A DNA stretch of 64,000 nt from NCBI GenBank assembly GCA_017614375.1, contig JAGABZ010000013.1, positions 262,414 to 326,413 of the forward strand, read 5' to 3'. A model generated the notes under the pieces. The model worked only from the letters and a program-made list of their open reading frames with translations, had not been told where the DNA came from and ran no database searches. Numbering within the stretch: position 1 is the stretch's first letter; every line of letters begins with the position of its first letter. The DNA is from Spirochaetales bacterium. Lineage in GTDB: Bacteria > Spirochaetota > Spirochaetia > Sphaerochaetales > Sphaerochaetaceae. The translations under genes were made by a program, and so were the position numbers. Positions 41,916-51,051 of the stretch are shown piece after piece.

Positions 41916-43031
41916 ATGAAGAAGTTGCTCTGTTTCGTCTGCGCGGTCCTGATCGCAGTCCTCCTGACGGTGTCCTGTGCCTCGGTCAAAGGCACGGTGG
42001 ACTATTCGTCCCCGGTCTACAAGGGGGTCCGCGGCGAGCAGCCCGCGTACACATATCTGGTTCTGGACGAGGAGTATCGCAGTCCCGACGGCGACTACAC
42101 GATTCCGTACACCGAGAACGCCGTCGAAGTGGCAAAGGCCACCGGAACCATCCGCTTCTACTTCATGGTCGGCGAGCGCTGGTTGCTTGATACCGGAGTT
42201 GACGCTGCCTATCTGGGCGATTCTACATTGGTGGTGTTCCCCGACGGGCAGACGATGCTCATCGACGGCGGGCGGTACCAGTACGCATCGATTCTGGTCC
42301 AGAACCTCCGCAAACTCGGAATCGAGAAACTGGACTATGTCCTGCTGTCACACATGCACAACGACCACTACGGAGTTCTCTGGACAGCCCGGGGCATATT
42401 CGCCAACTTCCCCGTCGGGACGCTGATCTGGAACGGAAGCTACAACACCACCGACTCGACGATGACCGGCTTCAACGATGCCGTGGCGAAGTACGGCATC
42501 AAGCTCGTGAGGGTGGAGAAGGGCGACTCGTTCGACATCGGGGACGTGCACTTCGACATCTACGGGCCGGTGGAATACGACCTGGTCGGCGAGCAGGTGC
42601 CCGAGACCAAGCTGAACAACTCCTCCATCGTCGCGAAGATGACCTACGGCGATTTCAAGGCCCTGTTCGCCGGCGATCTCTATGTCGAGGGTGAGTGGAG
42701 GGTTCTCGAAGCCAACGAGCCCGGCGTGCTGGATGTGGACCTGCTCAAGTCCAACCATCACGGTCAGCCCACTTCAAGCTCCACGGAATGGATCGAAGCA
42801 ACCACGCCGAGAGTGGTTTTCTCGACCACTTCCCCTTCAGACACGCTTTACATGCGCTTCTCAAAGGTCGGGGCGAGGGTCTTTTCGGATTACATGGACG
42901 GCTACCTCAGGGTTGTCTCCGACGGATACAACTGCGAAGTCACCGCCGCCATCCCGAGGGAAAGCACCCACTACATAAACTTCGACAAACTTGTTGAAAC
43001 CCGGTATCCGGGGTCGTTTCCGGACAGGTAA
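41916..43031 (+). CDS. Metallo-beta-lactamase-fold lipoprotein (ComEC/Rec2-like hydrolase)
   Basis: A 371-residue predicted lipoprotein (lipobox TVSC, Cys 21). The MBL domain has HMHNDH at 146-151 (H146, H148, D150, H151 metal ligands), FAGDLY with the bridging Asp, and the later KSNHHGQPTSSS His. This set matches MBL proteins related to the ComEC C-terminal nuclease. An exported location is unusual and suggests cleavage of a phosphodiester outside the cytoplasm. AAGGAG lies before the ATG. Two ABC permease genes follow after 15 bp. Confidence 0.86.
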   Translation: MKKLLCFVCAVLIAVLLTVSCASVKGTVDYSSPVYKGVRGEQPAYTYLVLDEEYRSPDGDYTIPYTENAVEVAKATGTIRFYFMVGERWLLDTGVDAAYLGDSTLVVFPDGQTMLIDGGRYQYASILVQNLRKLGIEKLDYVLLSHMHNDHYGVLWTARGIFANFPVGTLIWNGSYNTTDSTMTGFNDAVAKYGIKLVRVEKGDSFDIGDVHFDIYGPVEYDLVGEQVPETKLNNSSIVAKMTYGDFKALFAGDLYVEGEWRVLEANEPGVLDVDLLKSNHHGQPTSSSTEWIEATTPRVVFSTTSPSDTLYMRFSKVGARVFSDYMDGYLRVVSDGYNCEVTAAIPRESTHYINFDKLVETRYPGSFPDR

Positions 43032-43046
43032 GGAGGGTATCACAGA

Positions 43047-43931
43047 ATGAGTACCGCAGTTCCGGCGATGTTGAGAAAGAAACGGAAGAAGACCGGCCCG
43101 CTCCCGTACATTCTTCTGCTTCCCACGATGTTCTTTCTCATCCTCTTCACTTTTTATCCTTTCATCAACTGCATAAGGCTGACCTTCTACGCCACCGACT
43201 CGATCGGCCGGCCGGGTGCTTTCGTCGGTCTGAGAATCTGGAAGAAGGTCCTGACTTCGGATGAGTTCATCAAGTCTCTGAAGGTCACATTCCGTTACGG
43301 CGGGCTCATCGGAATCGGCACCTTCAGCCTGGCGATGATCCTGTCCTTCATCAGCACCAAGAACCTCAAGGGCTCGAAGGTCTACCAGACGATGTTCGCC
43401 CTCCCGATGGCCCTGGCCACCGCGCCGATCGCGGCAATCGGAACCTATATCTTCAGCCGCTACGGTCTGTTCAACGCCATTTTCGGGACGACCAACATTT
43501 GGCTGGCGGGAAACACCCTGTTCGGCACTGTCGTCGGAATCGTCATCTGGGCGAACTGCGGCTCGAGCTTCATCTATCTGCTGGTCGGATTCAGAAACGT
43601 CTCCGAGGAGCTGATCGAGTGCGCCGATCTCGACGGGGCCAATATCTTCACCAAGTTCTTCAAGATATATCTCCCGATAGCCTCGCCCCAGGTGTTCTTC
43701 GTCATCTTCCTCAACATCCTCACGGCGTTCAAATCGTTCGCGATGATCCGCATCCTCGTCGGAACGGATGACTCGCCCCTGGCTGTCCTGATAGTCAAGC
43801 TCTACAACTACGCGTTCGTGCGGCAGAGATATGAAACCGGCTGTGTCTACGCGCTGATTCTGTCACTGGTCATCTTCCTGGTGTCCAGAATCCAGTTCCT
43901 GGTCGAGAAAAAGGTGGTGTTCTATCAATGA
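43047..43931 (+). CDS. ABC sugar transporter permease (MalF/UgpA type)
   Basis: A 294-residue inner-membrane permease with six helices. LLPTMFFLILFTFYPFINCIRLTFY at the N-terminus and the EAA loop (ELIECADLDGANIFTKFFKIYLPIASP) are typical of carbohydrate uptake family 1. AAGGAGGG precedes the ATG. It needs a solute-binding protein and an ATPase, neither of which is adjacent; the binding protein at 28909 is a candidate partner. The second permease overlaps its stop. Confidence 0.92.
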   Translation: MSTAVPAMLRKKRKKTGPLPYILLLPTMFFLILFTFYPFINCIRLTFYATDSIGRPGAFVGLRIWKKVLTSDEFIKSLKVTFRYGGLIGIGTFSLAMILSFISTKNLKGSKVYQTMFALPMALATAPIAAIGTYIFSRYGLFNAIFGTTNIWLAGNTLFGTVVGIVIWANCGSSFIYLLVGFRNVSEELIECADLDGANIFTKFFKIYLPIASPQVFFVIFLNILTAFKSFAMIRILVGTDDSPLAVLIVKLYNYAFVRQRYETGCVYALILSLVIFLVSRIQFLVEKKVVFYQ

Positions 43932-44776
43932 GTAAGCAACGTAAAAAACTGACACACAGACAGAAGGAACGCCTGGCGGTAGGAATCAAGATCTTCCTCG
44001 GAATACTCTTCATGAGCCCGATTTTCATCGGACTTGTGTTCAGCTTCGTTCCCGATGACGAGCTGTACGAGCTGCCCACGATACAGACGATCATCGACAA
44101 CTTCACCTTTTACAACTACGCCAAGGTCCTGCGTACCCTGCCGATTCTGTCCTACATCAAGACCTCGCTGGTCATGTGCGCCATCGTAATAGTCGTGCAG
44201 ATCACGGTCACCTCGCTCTCGGCGTACGCGTTCGCGTTCTTCAACTTCAGATTCAAGAACCTGCTCTTCACGCTGGTGCTGATCGCGATGATGATTCCCG
44301 GGCAGGTGGTCACCATCACGAACTTCCTGACGATCCGGGCGCTGAAACTGCTCAACACCTATCTGGGACTGACCATAGTGTCGTTCACCGCGGGCCGTTC
44401 GCTGTTCATGTTCCGCCAGAGCTATCTGTCTCTGCCCAGGGAGATGAAGGAGGCCGCCACGGTGGACGGATGCAGCGAACTGCGCTACCTGTTCCAGTTT
44501 GCCATCCCGCTCTCGCTGCCCTCGATTGCCTCGATAAGCATCATGATCTTCATCGGTGAGTTCAACGCCTATCTCTGGCCCCTGCTCGTCTCCCGCGAGC
44601 CGAGGATGTACACCATCCAGATCGGAATGGCCCAGATGATCGGCAGCGACGCCATCCCCAACTACGGCAGCATGATGGCGGTTGCCATGATAAGCCTGGT
44701 CATCCCGATTATCGCCTTCATCATCGGCGAGGATTACCTCATCGCCGGTATGACCAGAGGAGCGGTCAAGGGCTGA
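43928..44776 (+). CDS. ABC sugar transporter permease (MalG/UgpE type)
   Basis: A 282-residue second permease subunit. The ATG overlaps the stop of the first (ATGA). EAA loop: EMKEAATVDGCSELRYLFQFAIPLSLPS. A C-terminal LIAGMTRGAVKG end is characteristic of the MalG/UgpE group. Operon order lipoprotein MBL, permease, permease; a terminator follows. Confidence 0.93.
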   Translation: MSKQRKKLTHRQKERLAVGIKIFLGILFMSPIFIGLVFSFVPDDELYELPTIQTIIDNFTFYNYAKVLRTLPILSYIKTSLVMCAIVIVVQITVTSLSAYAFAFFNFRFKNLLFTLVLIAMMIPGQVVTITNFLTIRALKLLNTYLGLTIVSFTAGRSLFMFRQSYLSLPREMKEAATVDGCSELRYLFQFAIPLSLPSIASISIMIFIGEFNAYLWPLLVSREPRMYTIQIGMAQMIGSDAIPNYGSMMAVAMISLVIPIIAFIIGEDYLIAGMTRGAVKG

Positions 44777-44803
44777 GCCTCTGCTGAATGCTTTATGATT
44801 TTT

Positions 44804-44833
44804 GGGCCCTGCTGCGAAAGCGGGGCCTGTTTT
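44804..44833 (+). terminator. Terminator of the permease operon
   Basis: GGCCC-T-GC pairs with GC-G-GGGCC across TGCGAAA, followed by TGTTTT; its end touches the stop of the minus-strand MATE gene. Confidence 0.75.
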
Positions 44834-46209
44834 CAGTCGGCCGTCGGACGCTTGAGGGGCAGACCGACGCCGATTTCCCGGAAAAAGGCGAAACAGAAGG
44901 GGATCGAGAGGCTCAGGGTTATGAAGTCGGTCAGCATCTGGGCCATCTCGATGCCCCTCAGGCCGAGCAGGGCGCGGAAAACCAGCAGAACGGGGATGAA
45001 GACCAGACCCTGGCGGCACATGGCCAGCAAGGTGGCCCGCCGGGTTTTGTTCACCGTCTGGAGCATCATGTTGGTCAGGGCGGTAAAGCCTGTGAACGGG
45101 AAGGAGAGACACTGGAACCTCAGCGCCGCCGAGCCTATGGCTATGACCTCCGGGTCGTCGCGGAAGAACGCCACCAGACCCGGGGCAAAGGCAAAGCCGA
45201 GGATGGAGAGGGCCAGAAGCACCAGGAAGGAAAAGCGGGTGCAGAAGTCGAACGACTCCTTGATCTTTTTGTACAGCTTCGCCCCGTAGGAGAAGCCGCA
45301 CAGAGGCTGGAATCCCTGGCCGAATCCGATAATCGAGGACTGGGCGAACTGGGCGATGCGGTTGACCACTGAAATCCCGGCGATGGCGGCGTCTCCCCAC
45401 AGCCCGGCAAAGGTGTTCAGACAGACCGTGGCGACACCGGACAGCCCCTGGCGGACCAGGGAGGGCAGGCCGCCGCTGATGATCTTGCGGTAGTAAAAGA
45501 GGCTCGGTTTGAAGTTGCGCAGGCGGATGGGGATGTTGGCGTTGCGCCGCAGCTGCAGAAACAGGATCAGGAAACTGATGAACTGGCTGATGATGGTGGC
45601 CAGACCGGCGCCGGCGGTGCCCATGCCGAAGACGAAGATAAAAAGCGGATCCAGACCGATGTTGATCACAGCCCCGGTGACGATTCCGATCATGCCGAAA
45701 AAGGCCGAGCCCTCGAACCGCAGCTGGTTGTTCAGCGTAAGCGAGGAGGCCATGAAAGGCATGCCGATGAGGATGTAAAAGGCATAGTCCCGGGCGTAGC
45801 CGAAACTCGTCGCCGTCGCCCCCAGACCCCAGATCAGGCTGTCGAGGAACACCAGCCCCAGGATGCCCAGCAGGGCGGCGAAGATAAAGCAGGAAAAGAA
45901 CCCCACGGCGGCCATCGTCTCGGCCTGGTCGTTCTGCTTGCGGCCCATCGCCATGGAGATGAAATTGCCCGACCCGTGCCCGAAAAAGAAGCCCAGAGCC
46001 TGGATGACCGCCATGACGGAAAACACCAGGCCGACCCCGGCCGTGGCGCTTGTGCCGATCTTTCCGATAAAGAAGGTGTCCGCCATGTTGTAGAGGGATG
46101 AGATGAGCATGCTCAGAATCGAAGGCCCGGCGAGCCTGAGCACTATTGTCCTGACGGGGGTTTCGGACATATAGGCGTACTTTTCTTCTGCGCTGTTGAA
46201 ACGGGGCAT
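44833..46209 (-). CDS. MATE-family efflux protein (second copy)
   Basis: A 458-residue MATE exporter with 12 helices. ILSMLISSLYNMADTFFIGKIGTSATAGVGLVFSVMAVIQALGFFFGHGSGNF is typical of the DinF/NorM-like group and differs from the copy at 12555. It begins 3 bp after the stop of a small hypothetical gene, with which it forms an operon. Substrate unknown. Confidence 0.92.
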   Translation of the reverse strand: MPRFNSAEEKYAYMSETPVRTIVLRLAGPSILSMLISSLYNMADTFFIGKIGTSATAGVGLVFSVMAVIQALGFFFGHGSGNFISMAMGRKQNDQAETMAAVGFFSCFIFAALLGILGLVFLDSLIWGLGATATSFGYARDYAFYILIGMPFMASSLTLNNQLRFEGSAFFGMIGIVTGAVINIGLDPLFIFVFGMGTAGAGLATIISQFISFLILFLQLRRNANIPIRLRNFKPSLFYYRKIISGGLPSLVRQGLSGVATVCLNTFAGLWGDAAIAGISVVNRIAQFAQSSIIGFGQGFQPLCGFSYGAKLYKKIKESFDFCTRFSFLVLLALSILGFAFAPGLVAFFRDDPEVIAIGSAALRFQCLSFPFTGFTALTNMMLQTVNKTRRATLLAMCRQGLVFIPVLLVFRALLGLRGIEMAQMLTDFITLSLSIPFCFAFFREIGVGLPLKRPTAD

Positions 46210-46212
46210 GGA

Positions 46213-46722
46213 TTACTTCGTGCGGAGCCTGAGGGTGAGTTGGGAGGGGTCGGAGCCGTCTGAGACGTCGCGGTTCTTAAGGGGAGAGCAACTCAGGCTC
46301 TGCCTGTCGAAGTGGTAGTATTCCACCATGCGCTCACGGGCCCTGTAGATGAGGAAGTAGTCGCGCTTGGGAAAGAAGGAGAGGGCCAGAACCAGAGAGT
46401 GCGATTCCGAGGCGGCCTTTTGCAGGCGGGTCTGCTCGGCGGCGGAGAAGTAGTCCGGCTTGCACCAGATCTGGAGAGCCACCTGACCCTCGGCGGTGCG
46501 CAGGACGATGTCGCAGTCGGGTCCGCGGCTGGAGAGACAGGGCTGCAGGTCCACCCGGAAGGCGGGCAGGGCCTGCTGGAGGTACAGCGCCAGGCGGAAG
46601 CAGAAGGCGGCCCTGGGACGGGGCCAGGAGAGGATCTCCAGATCGCCTGTCTGGACGGAGGCCAGAGCCTGGGTGAAGCACCCGAAAAGCCTGATGTCCG
46701 ATATTTCGCGTTTTTTCTGCAT
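46213..46722 (-). CDS. Hypothetical protein, possible restriction-endonuclease-like fold
   Basis: A 169-residue protein of unrecognised family. RGPDCDIVLRTAEGQVALQIWCKPD could be a PD-(D/E)XK-like core (D, then Q in place of E/K), and the C-terminal part is strand-rich and positively charged. Start 46722 is chosen because a promoter lies about 45 nt upstream; the ribosome site AAGG is close. The MATE gene follows 3 bp later. The much longer open frame extending further on this strand is antisense to aspS and not a gene. Confidence 0.6.
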   Translation of the reverse strand: MQKKREISDIRLFGCFTQALASVQTGDLEILSWPRPRAAFCFRLALYLQQALPAFRVDLQPCLSSRGPDCDIVLRTAEGQVALQIWCKPDYFSAAEQTRLQKAASESHSLVLALSFFPKRDYFLIYRARERMVEYYHFDRQSLSCSPLKNRDVSDGSDPSQLTLRLRTK

Positions 46723-46767
46723 AACCTTGTCCGGCGTAAATTTAGACGCCACAGTCCCCTTGTCCGG

Positions 46768-46796
46768 ATTATAACAGGCTTCAGGGCTTTGCACAA
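46768..46796 (-). promoter_or_regulatory. Promoter of the hypothetical-MATE operon
   Basis: Minus strand: TTGTGC (plus 46791-46796), 17 bp, perfect TATAAT (plus 46768-46773). Confidence 0.75.
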
Positions 46797-46816
46797 CCGC
46801 GGAGGGTCGGCGGTAA

Positions 46817-46845
46817 TTGATAAGCAGGGCCGATGGTGGTATCAT
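46817..46845 (+). promoter_or_regulatory. Promoter of the aspS operon
   Basis: TTGATA (46817-46822), 17 bp, TATCAT (46840-46845), about 27 nt before aspS. Confidence 0.7.
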
Positions 46846-46872
46846 CCTTGCATCAAAGAGGACGGCATCACT

Positions 46873-48672
46873 ATGCAATTCAGTCAGAGAACAGTCACAT
46901 GCGGAGGCCTGAGGGCCTCGGACGTCGGCAAACAGGTGGTACTCAACGGATGGGTCCACAGGGAACGTAACCACGGAGCGATTCACTTCATCAACCTCAG
47001 GGACCGCTACGGGATAACCCAGGTTGTCGTCGACGGTGACGCCCCGGCCGAGCTCCAGCAGACTGCCTCGGCCCTGAAGATGGAATACTGCATCGCGGTG
47101 ACCGGCACCGTACGGCCCAGGCCGCAGGGAATGGTCAACCCCGACATGCCCACCGGAGAGGTGGAGGTAAAGGCACAGAAGATCGAGATTCTCTCCACCT
47201 GCGCCGTTCTGCCGTTCATGATCGATGAGGACAACAAGACCAAGGAAGACCTCAGGCTCCGCTACAGGTTCCTCGACCTGCGCTGCGGCGGCATCCAGAA
47301 GCGCATAGCCCTGCGCCACCGCTTCATCAAGTCGATCCGCGATTTCCTGTCCGCCAGGGACTTCTATGAGATCGAGACCCCGACCCTGATCCGCTCCACA
47401 CCGGAGGGGGCCAGGGACTTCCTCGTCCCCAGCAGGCTCTATCCGGGCAAGTTCTACGCCCTTCCCCAGAGCCCGCAGCTGATGAAGCAGATCCTCATGT
47501 GCTCGGGATTCGACAAGTATTTCCAGATTGCCCGGTGCTACCGCGACGAGGACGCCCGCGGAGACAGGCAGCTCGAGTTCACCCAGCTGGACCTGGAGAT
47601 GAGCTTCGTAAAGCGTGACGATATCCTGAATCTGATGGAAGAGCTCTTCGGATACGTGTTCAACGAGGTTCTGGGCTATCAGTTGCCGGTACATTTCCGC
47701 CGCATCGCATACCGCGACGCGATGAACACCTACGGCTGCGACAAGCCCGACCTGCGCTTCGGGGTGGAGATGATCGACTTCGACGACCTGGCCCGGAAGA
47801 GCAGTTTCAACGCATTCCATCAGGCCCTGGAGTCGGGCAAGGGAGCCGTGCGCGCCCTGGTGGCCCCGGCGACCGAGGGGTTTGAGTTCACCCGCAAGTA
47901 CATCCAGGAGCTGGAGGACGCGGCAAAGATCTACGGCGCCAAGGGTCTGGCCTGGATGAAGGTCACCGACGAGGGCAGGCTCACCGGAGGAGTGTCGAAG
48001 TACTTCGAAGGGCTGGACGGTGAAGTCTTGACCGTAACCGGCGCCAAGCCGGGAGACCTGATCTGCATCGTCGCCCACGAGAAGTGGAAGAAGGCCTGCG
48101 TGAGCCTCGGAGCGGTCAGAAGCCGCCTGGGAAAGGACCTGAAGCTGATCCGCGAGGGATTCGAGTTCTGCTGGATCATCGACTTCCCGCTGTTTGCGTA
48201 CAACGAGGAAGAGGGCCACTGGGAGGCCGAGCACCACATGTTCTCCGCCCCGCAGGTACAGTTCCTCCCGACTCTGGAATCCGACCCGGGTTCGGTGCTC
48301 GGAGACCTGTACGATCTGGTCCTCAACGGCTACGAGGTCGCCTCCGGATCGATCAGAATCCACGATGTGGAGCTGCAGAAGAGAATCTTCAGAATCTGCA
48401 ACTACGACGACGAGACGGCGGAGAAGAAGTTCGGCTTCCTGCTCAACGCGTTCAAGTACGGACCGCCGCCGCACGGAGGAATCGCCCCGGGCATCGACCG
48501 CATGGTGATGATCATGACCGGCCAGGATTCGATCCACGAGGTTATTGCCTTCCCGAAGAACACCTTCGGAGTCGACCCGATGGACGGCAGCCCGGAAGAG
48601 GTCGACCCCAGGCAGCTTGAAGAGCTCCATCTGAGCATCGTCTATCCTCAGAAGCAGGAAAAGGCCGACTGA
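46873..48672 (+). CDS. aspS: Aspartyl-tRNA synthetase
   Basis: A 599-residue class IIb synthetase of bacterial type. The N-terminal OB fold binds the anticodon (GWVHRERNHGAIHFINLRDRYGITQVV). Then come FLDLR, the class II motif 2 region CYRDEDARGDRQLEFTQLDLEMSF, the bacterial GAD insertion, and motif 3 GGIAPGIDRMVMIM. Normal length. The ribosome site is AAAGAGG-like. rsmI and a SpoU methyltransferase gene follow in the same direction. Confidence 0.97.
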   Translation: MQFSQRTVTCGGLRASDVGKQVVLNGWVHRERNHGAIHFINLRDRYGITQVVVDGDAPAELQQTASALKMEYCIAVTGTVRPRPQGMVNPDMPTGEVEVKAQKIEILSTCAVLPFMIDEDNKTKEDLRLRYRFLDLRCGGIQKRIALRHRFIKSIRDFLSARDFYEIETPTLIRSTPEGARDFLVPSRLYPGKFYALPQSPQLMKQILMCSGFDKYFQIARCYRDEDARGDRQLEFTQLDLEMSFVKRDDILNLMEELFGYVFNEVLGYQLPVHFRRIAYRDAMNTYGCDKPDLRFGVEMIDFDDLARKSSFNAFHQALESGKGAVRALVAPATEGFEFTRKYIQELEDAAKIYGAKGLAWMKVTDEGRLTGGVSKYFEGLDGEVLTVTGAKPGDLICIVAHEKWKKACVSLGAVRSRLGKDLKLIREGFEFCWIIDFPLFAYNEEEGHWEAEHHMFSAPQVQFLPTLESDPGSVLGDLYDLVLNGYEVASGSIRIHDVELQKRIFRICNYDDETAEKKFGFLLNAFKYGPPPHGGIAPGIDRMVMIMTGQDSIHEVIAFPKNTFGVDPMDGSPEEVDPRQLEELHLSIVYPQKQEKAD

Positions 48673-48681
48673 GGCCGGATT

Positions 48682-49374
48682 ATGGCGACCCTCTATATCA
48701 CGGCGACCCCGATAGGAAACCTCGAGGACATCACTTACCGTGCCGTCCGGGTCCTGTCGCAGGTCGACGTGATTGCATGTGAGGACACCCGCCACACCCG
48801 GATCCTGCTGGACAGGTACAACATCACCGGCAAGCGCCTGATTGCCTGCCACGCCCGCAACGAGGACAACTCATCCGACGGCATCATCAAGCTGCTGGAG
48901 GAGGGCCTGGACATAGCCTATGTCAGCGACGCCGGCACCCCCGGCATCAACGACCCGGGCGGAAAGGTGGTCAGCGCCGCCCGCAAAGCCGGGTTCGAGG
49001 TGGTGCCGGTCCCCGGCCCGAGCGCCGTGGCCACCCTCGTCTCGGTGGCGGGGTTCACCGGAAAAACGTTCACCTTCGAGGGCTTCCTGAGCCCCAAACC
49101 GGGTCGCCGGCGCTCCCGGCTGGTTCAGCTGTTGGACAGGGACGAGACCTTCATTGTCTACGAGTCGCCCTACAGGGTGGCCAAGCTGCTTGCCGATATA
49201 GCCGACCTGGCCCCGCAGAGGCAGCTGACCGTCGGGCGGGAGATGACAAAGGCCTTTGAACAGTTCATCAGCGGAACCGCCTCCGAGGTCCTCTCAGCCC
49301 TGGCCCAGCCTAAGGGCGAGTTTGCCGTCCTCGTCCATCCGTCGGCCGCCGCGGAACCCGACGAAGAAGACTGA
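48682..49374 (+). CDS. rsmI: 16S rRNA 2'-O-methyltransferase RsmI
   Basis: A 230-residue SAM-dependent tetrapyrrole-methylase-fold enzyme that methylates the ribose of C1402 in 16S rRNA. LYITATPIGNLEDITYRAVRVL at the start, CEDTRHTRILLDRY, SDAGTPGINDPG and VPGPSAVATLVSVAG are all present. A little shorter than E. coli RsmI, which has an extra C-terminal part. Its stop overlaps the next ATG. Confidence 0.96.
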   Translation: MATLYITATPIGNLEDITYRAVRVLSQVDVIACEDTRHTRILLDRYNITGKRLIACHARNEDNSSDGIIKLLEEGLDIAYVSDAGTPGINDPGGKVVSAARKAGFEVVPVPGPSAVATLVSVAGFTGKTFTFEGFLSPKPGRRRSRLVQLLDRDETFIVYESPYRVAKLLADIADLAPQRQLTVGREMTKAFEQFISGTASEVLSALAQPKGEFAVLVHPSAAAEPDEED

Positions 49375-50171
49375 TGATCACAATCCGCAAACTCCTGACC
49401 CTGGAGCCGCGCCTGAGATTACGCAAATGCTCGGCCGTCTTTCACCAGGCCGCGCAGCGCTGGCCCGTCGGCGAAAGCGACCTTGTGTACCTTCATGATT
49501 TGCAGCAAACTATCCGCCGCACCGTGCCCGAGGTCCCCGGAGAGGGGACTTACCTCCTGCGCCTCTGCTCCGGTACGCTGACACGCACCCTCTGCGACGA
49601 CATCTGTTACGCCATCCTCGCGCTCCTGGGGGCCGAACCGGCCGACTGGGACTTTACCGCTGATAGCGGCCGCTCCCTGACCGATCCCGGCGTGCTTGAC
49701 CCGTCCCGCAGGGAAGTGCGGCCCTTTACCCTGGTGCTTGACCGGCTGCGCTCGCCCTTCAACGTCGGCTCGGTGTTCCGCAGCGCCGACAGTTTCGGGG
49801 TGGAGAAGATAATCCTCATCGAAGGCACCGCCTCGCCGCTTCATCCCCGCGCGCAGCGCACGGCCCGTGGTACCACCGAAACGGTAACGTGGGAGTTCCT
49901 GCCGGAGGACGATGCGGTGGCGCTGCTTGAAAAGGCCGGGCCTGAAAGGGTCTTTGCCCTTGAGGTAGGCGGACAGCAGCTGGCTGATGCAAAGCTGCCT
50001 GAGGACGGAATCGCCATAATCGGCAGCGAGGAGTTCGGGGTCAGTCCGAACCTGCTTCGGTGCGCCGGAAAGAAGGTGAGCATCCCCATGGCGGGGACCA
50101 AAGGCTCGCTGAACGTGTCGGTGGCCACCGGAATCCTGCTTCACGCCTGGTTCACAAAAGGCCGTAGGTAA
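49374..50171 (+). CDS. SpoU/TrmH-family RNA 2'-O-methyltransferase
   Basis: A 265-residue protein with an N-terminal extension of about 115 residues and a C-terminal SPOUT domain: LVLDRLRSPFNVGSVFRSADSFG (motif 1), IIGSEEFGV (motif 2) and IPMAGTKGSLNVSVATGILLH (motif 3, knot). It methylates a ribose in rRNA or tRNA; the target is unknown. Its stop codon lies within the palindrome that I propose as the activator site for the first pspA gene, so gene and enhancer overlap. Confidence 0.92.
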   Translation: MITIRKLLTLEPRLRLRKCSAVFHQAAQRWPVGESDLVYLHDLQQTIRRTVPEVPGEGTYLLRLCSGTLTRTLCDDICYAILALLGAEPADWDFTADSGRSLTDPGVLDPSRREVRPFTLVLDRLRSPFNVGSVFRSADSFGVEKIILIEGTASPLHPRAQRTARGTTETVTWEFLPEDDAVALLEKAGPERVFALEVGGQQLADAKLPEDGIAIIGSEEFGVSPNLLRCAGKKVSIPMAGTKGSLNVSVATGILLHAWFTKGRR

Positions 50172-50181
50172 AATTTACCAA
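50165..50181. promoter_or_regulatory. Candidate PspF activator site 1
   Basis: TAGGTAAAATTTACCAA contains the perfect palindrome GGTAAA-A-TTTACC. It matches the site at 52132-52148 at 13 of 17 positions. Its centre is 83 bp upstream of the -24 GG of the first pspA promoter. Confidence 0.7.
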
Positions 50182-50253
50182 CAACATTTTCTGCTGTCTG
50201 ACCCGGGGGCCGGAATCTGCGTCTGAGGGCCCTGCGGGGCCGGTTTCGGGCAG

Positions 50254-50270
50254 TTGGCACGCTGTTTGCA
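50254..50270 (+). promoter_or_regulatory. Sigma-54 promoter of pspA copy 1
   Basis: TTGGCACGCTGTTTGCA: complete -24 (TTGGCACG) and -12 (TTGCA) elements with GG and GC 10 nt apart. Confidence 0.93.
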
Positions 50271-50344
50271 GTTCTTAAGGCGTACCGGCAAAAGCGGCAA
50301 GCTGCAAACGGGCCGCCTGAGAAAACGGGACAAAGGAGCAGAAA

Positions 50345-51001
50345 ATGAAGTTTTTCACCAGAGTAAAGAACATCGTCAATTCGAACCTCAACAGCGCGTT
50401 GGACAAGATGGAAGATCCGAAGAAAATGATAAAGCTGACCATCGACGAGATGACCGACACACTGGCTGAGGCCAGGGCCAGCCTGGCCGCCTCGATTGCC
50501 GGCCGCAAGCGCTGTGAGTCCGAGCTGAAACTCCTCGGGGAGAGTGTCGGGCGTTGGGAAAAGAGGGCTGAGATGGCAGTGGCCAAGGGTCTGGATGACC
50601 TGGCCCGCGAGGCGCTGACCGAAAAGAAGGCCGCCCAGGCCAAGCAGGCTGCCAAGTCCGAGGAGCTTGCCGCCCTTGACGGAATCATCGAGGCAAAGAA
50701 GGAGCAGATCGAAAAACTGCAGACCAAGCTCGAGGAGATGAAGGCCAAGGCCAACACGATGGTGGCCCGCGCCGCCAGCGCAAAGGAGAAGATCCGCACC
50801 GAAAAGCAGATCCAGGAAGCCGACGGCACCGAGCTGATCCGCCGCTTCGAGGCCTTTGAGGCAAAGGTCGAGAGGCTCGAGGCCGAGGCCGAGGTCGCAG
50901 GGCTCCATCCCAGCGCCGGCGAGAGCCGCTTCGTGCAGATGGAAACCGACGCCGAGGTTGAAAAGGAGCTGGCCGAGCTCAAGCAGAAGGCCGCAAAGTA
51001 A
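50345..51001 (+). CDS. Phage shock protein A family protein, copy 1
   Basis: A 218-residue PspA/IM30 protein, an ESCRT-III-like membrane-maintenance protein that coats stressed inner membranes. MKFFTRVKNIVNSNLNSALDKMEDPKKMIKLTIDEM is the family N-terminal amphipathic helix and start of a long coiled coil (to about 180). AAAGGAG lies before the ATG. It forms its own unit between a sigma-54 promoter and a terminator, apart from the second pspA operon. In E. coli PspA also restrains PspF. Confidence 0.95.
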   Translation: MKFFTRVKNIVNSNLNSALDKMEDPKKMIKLTIDEMTDTLAEARASLAASIAGRKRCESELKLLGESVGRWEKRAEMAVAKGLDDLAREALTEKKAAQAKQAAKSEELAALDGIIEAKKEQIEKLQTKLEEMKAKANTMVARAASAKEKIRTEKQIQEADGTELIRRFEAFEAKVERLEAEAEVAGLHPSAGESRFVQMETDAEVEKELAELKQKAAK

Positions 51002-51025
51002 GATTCAAAATCAGCAAAAGCCTTT

Positions 51026-51048
51026 GGCCGCGGGAAACCGCGGCCTTT
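51026..51048. terminator. Two-way terminator between pspA copy 1 and pspF
   Basis: GGCCGCGG (51026-51033) and CCGCGGCC (51038-51045) with a GAAA loop; TTTG follows on the plus strand and a shorter T run on the minus strand. Confidence 0.75.
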
Positions 51049-51051
51049 GTG

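Noticed and set aside
46213-48852. 879-codon open frame on the minus strand
   Set aside because: Only its last 169 codons (from 46722) look like a protein; the rest is antisense to aspS and has the composition of a shadow frame in GC-rich DNA.
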